From Cristatella mucedo (taxonomy: Eukaryota > Bryozoa > Phylactolaemata > Cristatellidae), in the NCBI GenBank assembly GCA_009760855.2, contig WPIO01000124.1, positions 258,501 to 322,500 on the forward strand: a DNA stretch of 64,000 nt. Direction: 5' to 3'. Positions 1 to 9,960 of this stretch are shown here, piece after piece. How positions within the stretch are numbered: the first letter of the stretch is position 1; each line of letters begins with the position of its first letter. The notes under the pieces are model-generated. The model was not told the origin of the DNA. It saw only the letters and a program-made list of their open reading frames with translations, and ran no database searches. The position numbers were made by a program, and so were the translations under genes.

Positions 1-37
1 ATTTTGAAGTGTATCAGTTGAAGTGTGTTCTTTTTAG

Positions 38-568
38 GAACCACGTCAGCAAAGATCGAGGGCAACTGGGGATCTGGTGCCAACATAGTCGTTCCGGTGC
101 CCGGGTTGAAGACCGCTACAACGGTCCAGTACCAAGTCAGCGCGCCCTGTCCGCTGAAGACTGTCGAAGTGAGTACGATGCGATATGACGCCGAGCACTC
201 CTTTCCCTTAGCGCGCCTTGACCGTTCGAGCATCGCTCAAAGTTCGCGCTCCTAGCTCTCGCTCGGCTTGCGGAAGCTTCTGGCTACTATTCACGCTCGG
301 TGCACAATCTAGCCGATCTACCAACCCAGGGTGATCTGCGCTTAGTCTCGTCCTCAAATTTTCCCAAGTAAGCGACTAATTTTTCGTTTTTTTTGTTTAG
401 GTGTGGAACTGCGACCTAGTCTCCATCGGAGAGCTCTCGAAGGGCGTGTTCACTGTCAAGCAGACCGGCTGGCAGCTGGACAAGCCGGACATTGGCTTCA
501 CGGCGACCTGGAGTTCCGGCTCGTGCCCGTCGCTCAGCACGGCCAACGTGAAAGTCACCAAGGTGTAG
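38..568 (+). CDS. 3' end of a gene encoding a CBM2-like carbohydrate-binding module (two exons, 5' partial)
   Basis: Two exons, 38-168 and 401-568 (TAG at 566-568), join in frame across a 232-bp intron. Together they read as about 98 C-terminal residues with the layout of a family 2 carbohydrate-binding module: an N-terminal strand with W-x-S-G (GNWGSGANI), then the conserved VWN at the start of the second exon, a central W (TGW), and the C-terminal IGFTATWSSGSCP block. In CBM2 modules such Trp residues line a flat cellulose- or chitin-binding face. The first exon begins after a TTTTTAG acceptor at 31-37 and shares a codon with an upstream exon outside the window, so the catalytic or other N-terminal part is unseen. 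Two Cys (WNC and SGSC) could pair; this is inference. The protein is probably secreted, although its signal peptide is not in view. The family assignment is by eye, moderately sure; another immunoglobulin-like beta-sandwich module is the alternative. Confidence 0.6.
169..400 (+). other. Intron of the CBM2-like gene
   Basis: The donor is GTGAGT at 169-174. The acceptor is a T-rich tract ending in TTTGTTTAG at 392-400. The intron is phase 0 and splits the module just before the VWN motif. Its presence argues that the gene is truly eukaryotic and not bacterial contamination. Confidence 0.75.
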
Positions 569-727
569 ATGTGTCGCAGAGACGCAAGGATTAGCCTCTT
601 CCGGCACACTGCTTAGGCAAGCCTGACTAGAAGCTAATAGTAGCAGCAGCCGATCAGATTGAAAGAAGCTGCTTTCTTACAAGGCTTCTCAGAAAATGAA
701 TCGTTAATTGATTTATTGTTGCAAGTA

Positions 728-733
728 AATAAA
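728..733 (+). terminator. Polyadenylation signal of the CBM2-like gene
   Basis: A canonical AATAAA lies 160 bases after the TAG stop, followed by a TG-rich stretch (GCTGGTGTGGCAGTCGTG) of the kind found downstream of cleavage sites. The 3' UTR is therefore about 569-755. Confidence 0.6.
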
Positions 734-1018
734 AGAATGCTGGTGTGGCAGTCGTGAGGAAGAAAGTTAAAGCAATATTCGCGCAAGTCGAAAGGGCTTT
801 GCACTCTGTGGTTTGTGTTTTTGTGTAAGTGCACGATTCTAGATCGCTGGGCACGCCTGCACTCGGCCGGTGCAGGCGGACCGGTAGTGTCCTGCGACTA
901 CCCAGGGTCGAACAGCTGGTAGATACGGGAAAAGCCGGCGCCCAACTGTGGTCTGGCGTCAATGGTTTGGACACAGGCCGGCTTTGTCCTCCCGCCAGCT
1001 GACGGGTTGAGTTTTGCA

Positions 1019-1088
1019 GATAATTTAAAGCGCCTAGAAAGATATTGAGTTCTCTGAGTGCGCTTTATTAAGTGTATTATTATTATTA
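1019..1088 (+). repeat. Solo 3' tail of LINE family B
   Basis: Only the last ~70 bases of the family B LINE are present: AAAGCGCC, AGAAAGA, a loop, TCTCTGAG, GCGCTTT, then ATT repeats. The segment can fold as the conserved 3' hairpin of this family. It is a heavily 5'-truncated insertion. Confidence 0.75.
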
Positions 1089-1089
1089 T

Positions 1090-2560
1090 GGGTTATGGCC
1101 CGGATGGAGTGAGGCGAGTTGGAGCGCCCGGCAAAGGCGAGAACGGCTGCTTTCGGGAGGGCTGTAGGCGCCTGCGAAAATACATGTTGTGAGCGAGCTT
1201 CGGTGTTCTGCCTGCTTCTGCATTCATGCTATTAAGAGAGCATTAATCTACACACTCAGCTCACGCAATGCATATGGAGGAAGTAAACAGCCACTACTTG
1301 GCTGCACATAAATAAATTTAAGGTGTCTGGACCTTTTTAATTAGGAATGGTGCTAGAGAATGCTGCTGGTACCAAGTTTCACGCAATCGTGAATCGTGGT
1401 TTTCACTCGTGCGTCAAAGTAGAAGCATAGATTACTTCAAAAGCCGCGGCAAGCAGCTGGAGCTTGGTTAGTTGAAATCGCGAGTCCTTCTGGCCAGTGA
1501 GACGATTGTGAGTGTAGCAGCACCTGGGAGCCTGCCTAACCGAGGCTGGCGTGATGTGTGGAATAAACACCCAATCGATAACTGCCTCAGAATAGCGGCT
1601 TTTACTTCTATTTCCGTCATTTTCCATGGAGGCGAAGCTCTAGTGATTGAAATTAATTGAAAGGCAAATAATGTCTTAGGTTTAATGTTCGCTCTGACAG
1701 AAGCTGCAGGGCGAGCCAGGGGGTTGCTGGATTATGTACTGCTTAAATAGTAGGTGGCTCAAAGTGGTTGGCTGTTGGAGTCCGATCAAAGCAGTTGGGA
1801 CTAGTGTCTTAACTTATCCCATCCGATTGTATTGGTGCTAGCTAAGTCCAGGTCTTCACCGTACCGCACATCAATTGCTGCATTTCATCTTAACGCTACA
1901 GAGACTATATACTAACTAGTCCGAAAAAAGCCTACGAATGTTCAAGAGAGCTTAAGTTTGACCTACCGGAACCAGCAAATCATAGCGGACGACACGCCCT
2001 TTCCGGGGTAGAGCCACCTACTCTAAAGGCGGTGGCGAAACTTTGGATGAAAGCCATGGCCAGGTTTTGAATGTTTTTTTTATAGCATGATCGTTTCCGA
2101 TTCAGAAGAGCTGCATTGGAAGACATCGCATGCTTACTGCTACCTTTAATAACCTTAAAAAGAATCCCTTTCATATGTTGTGCATGGCAGGGGGCAGAGA
2201 CAAACTCCTCTTCTTGTATTGTATTATTTAGGCAACATCGAAATGAATGTCAAACCTATGTCTTTCTTCTGCACTCTTATTAAATGACTGTAATTATTAT
2301 TAGGTAGGGAGTTTCTTCAGCTTGCTTTGTTTAATTCTCGAAATTTATTCACGAAAGCCACAAAACAAAAGCATGTTAAGGTGTAGAACCTCGTTCTAAA
2401 ATATTAAAGTCGTTTCATTGGCAAACTGCTGTCCGATTTTTATCTTCTTAATATCCTGCTTAAGTGGCTCTCGACAATAATGGTAGTGCTCCAAATGATG
2501 GTTCGCCAAAGCGCGATCAACTTAACAGCCCTTCAAAGAAGTTGTGTGCTACCACTGTTA
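1090..2560. other. Intergenic stretch with nothing recognised
   Basis: The short open frames here (for example 1472-1660) lack codon structure, splice context or any familiar motif. I see no RNA gene and no clear repeat. It separates the CBM2-like gene from the LINE cluster. Confidence 0.4.
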
Positions 2561-2564
2561 TACA

Positions 2565-4600
2565 TGCATCTGCGTCTGTGACTCCACAAAGCCACAAAGA
2601 CTAAGTGGGTGTTTTCTCAAGCGCACCCAGAGCCTGAGCGGCTTTCGGAACGCATTCGGTAGACAAACGAGTTTATTTCAGGCAACAGAGAGAAAAGAAG
2701 CGTGGCTGAGTCAGGAGGGCAGTTGAGGTAGTGAGTAGCATGGTAGTAGCAGCTCAGGACGGCCTGGTAAGGATGTGCCGCAGTCGGCAGTAGAACAGTA
2801 GATGTCTTTTCGGAAGAACTGTGGAAGTGAGTTTCCCGGCCTGCAGAGCAAAAGCTTCTGTCTCCAACGGTCATTAAGCAGAGGAACAGAAAAGCTAATT
2901 TATTGTCCGTAAAGGACCTGAGGGCACGAGAAGGCTAAAAAGGTGCAGAAGTTCGGCTAGATATGAAGGAGCCAAGCCGTGGTAAGCCTTATCGGTCAGC
3001 ATAAGAGCTTTACTCTGTATCCGTTGATCAACCGGAAGCCATCGAAGCTCCTGAGCAAAGGATACGTGTGGTTAAACCTCTAAGATTAGTAAGCTAGCAT
3101 TGCAGCCATATTCATCACCAGCTGTAGTGGCCTAGTGACTTTTTTGGCAGCCCAACCGACTTGAAACTACAATAATCTAGCAAAAATAGAAATAGGGCAA
3201 ACGTTAGATTTATTTGCAAGCCATCTTGTTAGACAGTCCCTACTTTTAGAAGGGATCGGACGTGACAGCTATCCATGGAAGCAGTCTCCTTAATGAATCG
3301 AAATTTAAGCAGCTGTCAAAATCGATACCTAAATTCAGCTCACTCGGTGAAAGTCGCGCAAAAACATCATCTATTAAAAGAGCCCAGTCTTCTAGTCTAG
3401 CCACGCGCTTAAGGTGTTCTATAAGTAGCAGTTCAGTTGTATCGTCGTAAAGTTTAAAGTAATTGGCCGACATCCAGGATCGATTGTCTGAAATGCAAGC
3501 ATTCAGTTTATCAGTCACAGCTGTAAAATCCGAGGCTCTAAGCGACATAAACAGGTGAGTACCATCTGCATAAATTGATAGCCTATCCATGGACCCGAAA
3601 CAATTTTTCCGGATGTTGATTATAAATGGAGGACAGCAATAGACCGAGGACAGACCGTCGTGGGACTCCACAAGGGACTGGTCTGGTGGATGAGACCTGA
3701 CCCCCGCACGACACTGATTAAACCCCAGACAATAACGACTTGAACCATACCACTGCCTCGTCAGCCGGAACGATCACTGTTCTCAATCGTTCTCGTAGGA
3801 TATCATGATCAATAGTGTCGAAGGCAGCTGATTGGGCCAGGAATGCTAAGGGCGGTGACATTGCCATCATTTGTGCTGCATAAAACGTCATCGGTTTTAC
3901 GGAAGAGTGCAGTTTTAGTTGAGTGGTGTATCTTGAATCCCGAATAAAACTCGTCTGACAATTATTTCTTTGCAATATTTGCTACAAGCTGCTTAATGAC
4001 AATCTTTTCAAGAATCTTTGTCAAAAAAGGAAGAAGAAAAACTGAATGATAGTTTGGTTGAGCATCTTAATCTAACCAACCTTTTTAAGTGTTGGTCTAA
4101 TGAATCGAGGCTGCCGGTAAAGTCTGGGTCTGGTTGCAGATCAAGAAAGCCTGCTTCACAGACAGATTTCAAAAATGTATCCTAGCGAATGCTTTTAAGT
4201 TGCGTCCTGTAAAAACTCGACGTTACTCTAAAAGTCAAATCGAGCATGAATAGTAAACGAGACCGAGCAATGATCCGAGATGATAAGCATGCAGATTACA
4301 AGGTCAGTGGGGCAGACATCCTTAGTAATAACCAAATCCAGAATATGGCCACCGATGTGAGTGGCATGATTAACGTATTGGGTCAAACGTAGTCCTCCAG
4401 ACTGTCACAAAATGAGCAAACCAGGCTGTTGCTAGGGTTGTCAACGTGAATGCTGAAGTCTCATCAAATCAACAACAGTTTGTCACACACAAATATTTTA
4501 GTAATGAAGTCCAAAACTTCTCCATAAACGAGGCATCTCGGTGCTATTCAAAATTCCGGCATTTAATGATTGGCCATAGAAAAAATCTGAACCGAGCTGA
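2565..4600 (-). mobile_element. LINE family A copy A1 (endonuclease and reverse transcriptase relic)
   Basis: Read on the minus strand from about 4600 down, this shows the end of an APE-type endonuclease (GGHILDLVITK near 4345, then an SDH catalytic-type motif near 4275). Next comes a CR1/L2-type reverse transcriptase (AAFDTIDHDILRERL near 3810) and the catalytic block near 3560 reading YADG in place of YADD. The element ends at about 2565 with the family A 3' region. The second catalytic Asp is lost and the frame is broken several times, so it is inactive. Confidence 0.75.
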
Positions 4601-4623
4601 AGTTGATCCCCTAGTGATCACAT

Positions 4624-4693
4624 CACTCTCTCTATCTCTCTCTCTCTCTCTTACTCTCTCTCGCTCTCTCTCGCTCTCTCTCGCTCTCTCTCG

Positions 4694-4792
<99 letters not shown>
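4624..4792. repeat. (TC)n microsatellite with CTCTCTCG variants
   Basis: About 170 bases of TC dinucleotides. The first third has regular eight-base TCTCTCGC units, then it becomes pure TC. It lies between the 5' ends of two family A LINEs in opposite orientation. The long Ser-Leu and Glu-Arg open frames across it are artefacts of the repeat. Confidence 0.95.
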
Positions 4793-4959
4793 GGCAGTTT
4801 ACATATGCTTCCATGGAAGTCTCCTGGCTAGTTAAAGAAAGCGTAATTTTTGTAAGTGCAGACCCATGAAAAAATTCCCGCTCAATTAGAGAAAAGCTGG
4901 GAGGAAAAGATACATTTGGTTTATGGTTTCTTCCTGAATGTATTCATAGCAAGCAATTG

Positions 4960-6930
4960 CGTGTAGTGAGTCGGCAGTGAGTTCCAGGCTTTGGAGGCAT
5001 GCTGTCAGGTCTGACTCCCCAGATATTAAGGGCTCAGCCGAAAAGTTTTCAGCCTTCTTTACTGAAAAAATTGTGCACATTCGTGCCTCCATTAAGCCCC
5101 CTCCGACCAAAGCAATCGCCGTTCCTCAACCTGTGACCTTTCTTAAAAGATTCTCTGATGTTTCTGCCTGTGATGCGGCTGCCTTAATAAGGTCTAGCAA
5201 AAAGAGCTCGTCTCCTGAAGACCCTATACCTTCATCTCTGTGGCCTTCACTTGCAGACCAACTTAGTCCTGCCATAACCAAGATTTTTAATGCTTCTTTG
5301 GGAAAAGGGATCGTCCCCAAGTCCTTCAAATCGGCAATCGTTAGACCTATTCTTAAAAATCCTGGATTAGACACAGAGGTCCTAGCAAACTATCGTCCAG
5401 TTTCCCTTCTTCCATTCTTATCAAAGATTCTTGAAAAAATTGTTGCTAAGCAGCTAGTTGAACATATTGAAAATAATGGAATGTCAGAAACATTTCAATC
5501 AGGTTTCAAGAGGCAGCACTCTACCGAAACTGCTCTCCTCCGTGTTAACAATGACATTCTACGTGGCAACGACGACGGGAATGTCACTGCCCTAGCTCTG
5601 CTAGATCTGTCTGCTGCCTTCGACACCATTGATCACGAAGTTCTGCTTGAACGACTGAGAACAACGATCGGTCTGGCAGACGAAGCACTGGCGTGGTTTA
5701 AATCATACTTGTCTGATCGTGTTCAATCCGTGTCGTGTGGGGGTTAGGTCTCACACACGAGAAGGGTCACCTGTGGAGTCCCTCAAGGGTCTGTACTCGG
5801 TCCCTTGCTGTTCTCCATTTATACACGACCTCTTGGAAAAGTGATTAAGGCCCATGGAATAGGATATCACTTATATTCTGACGATACTCAGTTGTATTTA
5901 TCATTCAAACCATCGGAATATGCTGCAGCAACTGAGAAACTGAATGCTTGCCTTGCCGATATTCGATCCTGGATGTCGGAAAACTTCCTGAAATTAAATT
6001 ATGATAAAACCGAGTTGGTGCTCATAGGACACCCTAAGCGTGTGGCTGGATTAAAAGGCTTTGCTGTTCTAATAGGTGATGCTATTGTGCGACCTTCACC
6101 ACGTGCTCGTAATCTAGGTGTCGAGTTCGACAGCTGCCTCAATTTCAAAAGCTTCATTCAGAAGACTGCCTCTACAGCTAGCCATCACATCCGATCCCTA
6201 TCCAAGATTAGAAGCTGTCTCCCACAGTGGCTTGTAAAAAATTTAACTAGCTCTTTAGTTCTGTCCGGCTTGATTATTGTAATTCCCTTTTGGCTGGGCT
6301 ACCAAAGAAAGCTATTATGCCACTACAGCGGACTATGAATATGGCTGCAAGGCTGGTCTTCAAGTCCCAACGGTTTGAGCACGTGTCACCTTTGCTGGAA
6401 GAGCTAGGATGGTTGCCGGTTGAGCAACGGATACGGAGCAAAGTTCTTACGCTGACCCACAAGGCCCGCCACGGCTTGGCTCCTTCATACCTAGCTGAAC
6501 TGCTACATCAGTTTCAGCCTGTTCGCGCTCTCAGGTCCTGTGTGGACAATAAATTAGCTGTCCCATTCCTCTGCTTAAAGACCGTTGGCGACAGAAGCTT
6601 TAGCTCTGCAGGTCCTAGACTGTGGAACTTGCTTCCACAGTTCTTACGCAACGACAACTACTCTCTTACTGTCGACTATGGCTCATCCTTTTCAGCAGTC
6701 CTGAGCTACTACTTCCATGCTACTCACTACCTCAACTGCTCTCCTGACTCTGCAATGCTTCCCACTTTCTCTTTGTTGTGTGAAACGAAGTCTGATGGCT
6801 ACCGAATGCGTGCCAAAAGCCGCTTAGGCTGTGAGTGCGCTATACAAAACTCTCCTGCGTAACACCCACATGGTCTTTATGACTTTGTGGAGTTACTGAC
6901 GGAGATACATTACATTACATTACATTACAA
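4960..6930 (+). mobile_element. LINE family A copy A2 (most intact reverse transcriptase)
   Basis: This CR1/L2-type non-LTR retrotransposon is read from about 4977. The reverse transcriptase motifs come in order: NYRPVSLLPFLSKI (about 5388), FQSGFKRQHSTETALL (5496), LLDLSAAFDTIDHE (5598), [17 protein letters not shown] (5773) and the catalytic YSDDTQLY (5874), with both Asp present. Only two frame breaks are evident in this part, near 5740 and near 6270. The C-terminal domain runs to the TAA at about 6860, followed by the 3' UTR and an ACATT-repeat tail (6905-6927). The 5' end is truncated, so the endonuclease is missing. Its 3' part is very similar to the copies at 17.9 and 31.8 kb. Confidence 0.85.
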
Positions 6931-6934
6931 ACTG

Positions 6935-8395
6935 ACAGCACAATCTTAAGGGGATTTGAATTCATTAGAAGCACTCCCAAACGACCTGAGTCGGCAAAAA
7001 GGGTGTGTGGCGACGGGAGGCCTGAATAGGAATGATTTCAGGTAGATTGGCAGGAGCAAGAAAATAAAGGGACTCAGCGGTGAGCGAAAGATCGTGAAGT
7101 TGTTACACTATTTGGTAGGCTGCTATTGCAGATTGTTGATGAGTGATGTAATATGGCTGCTGCAACGTTCACGGCAGACAAACCTAGCAATAGAGTTTCG
7201 CATCAAATGTAGGCGTATTTTATTCCACCGGTGGGAAGGCCTACAAGTTGTGAGTTACAGAAGTCTAGACGAGAGATTACGACTGCGTGGACCAGTATAG
7301 CTGAGGTGTATATATCTAAGCAAGCTCAAATTCATGCAACGTTAATTAGATTAAAGTAGGCAGACTTGACTGTGGAGCTCGTGGTCATCAAGTGAGAAGT
7401 CTTTTGGAACAGGACAACCAGATTTCGTGCAGCGGCTACACAAGATGTGCTGGCCAAGACTTTTTGGAGCATTATGCTTAAGTTCTGAATAACACATTTT
7501 TGCTCATAACTAATAGGCTGGTTTTATCCTCGTTTTATTTGAGAAAGGTTACTGCCATCCAAGTGTGAATATCAGCAATGCATGCAGTAAGGGAGCTGAG
7601 AGAGTCTATGATACGGAGAGGTAGGAAACGATCAAAGTGCATCTGCATTAACTAAAAGCCCAGATCGTGCTTAGGAATTACATCGACAAGAGAGAGAGTA
7701 GAAGTTTGGAAAACGAGTGGATCTAAAACAGACCACCGACGCACCTCGTACTGTAAAGGCTCACTTGATGACCATTGGCTGCTGATATATGCTCTGAAAT
7801 CTCTCACTGAGATAGGACATAGGCAATTTGAGTGCGGTGCCTATGCTGCTTCGGCGAGACGACAGGCAGTCGAGAAGGAGTCGGTGATTCATGGGATCGC
7901 AAGCTGCCGAGAGATCTCTCTGAGCAGAACTATCTGAGACGCGCTACCTATGTCGGAATTCCTGAGAAGTACTTAAGCAACTGCAGCAGCACTCTTCTTA
8001 GGCTGAGATATAAACATAGGGTCTCTGGAGATGGCTTGGAGGTTGACGTCGGGTAAAGCCAAATGGAAGGTGAGGAGTCGAGCGGGGGTCATGTTACCTT
8101 GGAGATAGACTTTATGATCTTATCTATGTTGCTGAATAATAAGCTAGAGAAACAGCCTGCTAGTCCGCGATACGGACCTCTAGATAGAGTGATGACGTGG
8201 AAGCGGTTTATCAGACGATTGATCGTTATCATCAGCACATTTGGATTTCGCATCTGCGATCCGACTATGTTTTTCAAGAGGCTAGAATTGACCTTGGCTA
8301 GGATGGATTGATGCGATCTATTATATTTCCCGTATGCCAGTAGATGAATTGTCAGACCTGATATTTGTAATGTTTTTTCATGTTTACGCGACGTC
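6935..8395 (-). mobile_element. LINE family B copy B1, degraded
   Basis: Read on the minus strand it follows the same order of segments as the clearer copies at 50.2-52.2 kb and 24.1-25.2 kb. The landmarks are the AAAGCC..CAGATCGTGCTTAGGAATTACAT block at 7660, the CGAGAAGGAGTCGGTGAT block near 7870 and the GACTATG..TTGACCTTGG block near 8265. No open frame survives. Confidence 0.55.
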
Positions 8396-8398
8396 ATA

Positions 8399-9160
8399 CT
8401 AATAATGCACTTGATAAAGTACCCTCAGAGACTCAATCTTTTCCTGGGCACTTTGCATTTGCTGCAAAGGAAGTACGATCGAACGGTTAATGGTAGCATG
8501 CTCGATAAACAACAAGAATGACATGGATAGGGGTGGCAAGCACAGGGTCAGTATGCAAGTTTCGTTAGTGGCAGCATGCACAGTGTCAGCACGCATAAGC
8601 ATATAAAGGACGAATCACAGGGACCTAATAAATGTTGTCATAAATAGGTGCGTTGAAGTTCTTTTTAAATGTGGTCAAGTGAGGGAATGTCATGACGCAA
8701 CTCGGAAGTGAGTTCCAGGCTTTGTGAGCGTAGTCCTTGGTAGTTAAACGTCTGCAGTAGACCATAGGTTATCTGCGCGAGGACTATATTGTTCTTAGTC
8801 GGAGGAGCAAACTCAACTAGAACATTGATAAATGTTGTGTCGTAGCAAGTTTTCACCCGTAAGGGCACGCCCAATAAAGCCTCTGAAGCCAAATATTAAG
8901 AAAATTGAGCATTTGCCTTTGCTTACTCCGACGAAGCAGACCGGAACGTCTAGAGCCTGGACGGCCAATTTCAAAACTTCAACTATGAGGAATTTAGTTT
9001 AATCAGAGTTTGATCTCAAAACGTTTAATGATATTGTGGACACAATTTCAGTTGAGCCCAAATTGTGTCGTCCGTGGGCTTCGGTGCAAGTCTGAGAATT
9101 TTAAATCGTAACTGTGGCTTACTATATCATGAGTGCTTTTGAGATCGGGCATTTCTTGCG
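8399..9160 (-). mobile_element. LINE family B copy B2, 3' portion
   Basis: It begins with AATAATGCACTTGATAAAG followed by CCCTCAGAGACTCAATC, the reverse complement of the family B hairpin and ATT tail. It continues through the segment containing GTTCTTTTTAAATGTGGTCAAG and GAGTTCCAGGCTTTG. Reading frames are destroyed, and the inner border is vague beyond about 8900. Confidence 0.6.
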
Positions 9161-9394
9161 ATATTAGTTATTTGCCAAAGAAAGTGTTGTGGGTTTACAG
9201 GCAAACAGGGCAAGGATTCCGTGCGGGTGTAATTTCAGCAGCCCAAATTGTTTCATGATCGTTAGGGAGAATGGAGCTTCGTACAAAGATCACTGGTTAA
9301 GTTAAACTAACTAAAATGATAGTGGCGAAGGCCAGTAGAAAAAAGGAACATCTAGTAAACTAGCATACTGGTAATAGTATATTTATAGATAATT

Positions 9395-9960
9395 ATAAAT
9401 CGCCCAGGAAGTACTCAATCTCTTTTTAGGCACTTTAAATTTGCTGTAAGGGAAGCATCTCAATATCAGTAGTGAGAAAATACACGGCCTCTGCAGCCAT
9501 AAGCACACAAAGGATAATTAACCAAGCAGAAAATGCTGTTCGGAACAGGTTCGCTTCTACCTCCTGTTTAAATGCCCTAAAGTTAGGAGATGTCATGAAG
9601 TCAGTCGGAAGCGATTTCTAGGAATTTGTATCATGCAAACCAAAGACGCGGCCTTCACAGGATTTGAGGTTTGTTTGAGGCACACTTAGCTAAACGACTT
9701 GAGTTCGAGTAGCAGGGGGTACGATGCCTAGACTGATTGGGAGGCAGTTCGGACAGGGATGCTGGTGCAAAATATAATGAGACTTAAAGGAGAGCCACTA
9801 AACTTAAAAGCCGACAGGGTGCTTGAAGGTTAGCGAGTCAGGCTAGTGAGAAGTGGTGTAATGTAGTAACGGCGACGTTCATGACAGACAAGCGTAGCTT
9901 CTGAGTTGCTTACCAACTGTAAGCGCTTTATTAATAATAAGGATAATGAACTTAAATTGC
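9395..9960 (-). mobile_element. LINE family B copy B3, old fragment
   Basis: It contains the reverse complement of the family B 3' region (CAATCTCTTTTTAGGCACTT at 9417, then CATGAAGTCAGTCGGAAGCG near 9593 and the ACGACTTGAGTTCGAGTAGCAGG block near 9695). It is strongly diverged and has no open frame. Confidence 0.5.

Noticed and set aside
4446-4814. Long Ser-Leu and Arg-Glu open frames here and at 22.2, 56.5 and 61.2 kb
   Set aside because: These are translations of TC/AG microsatellites.
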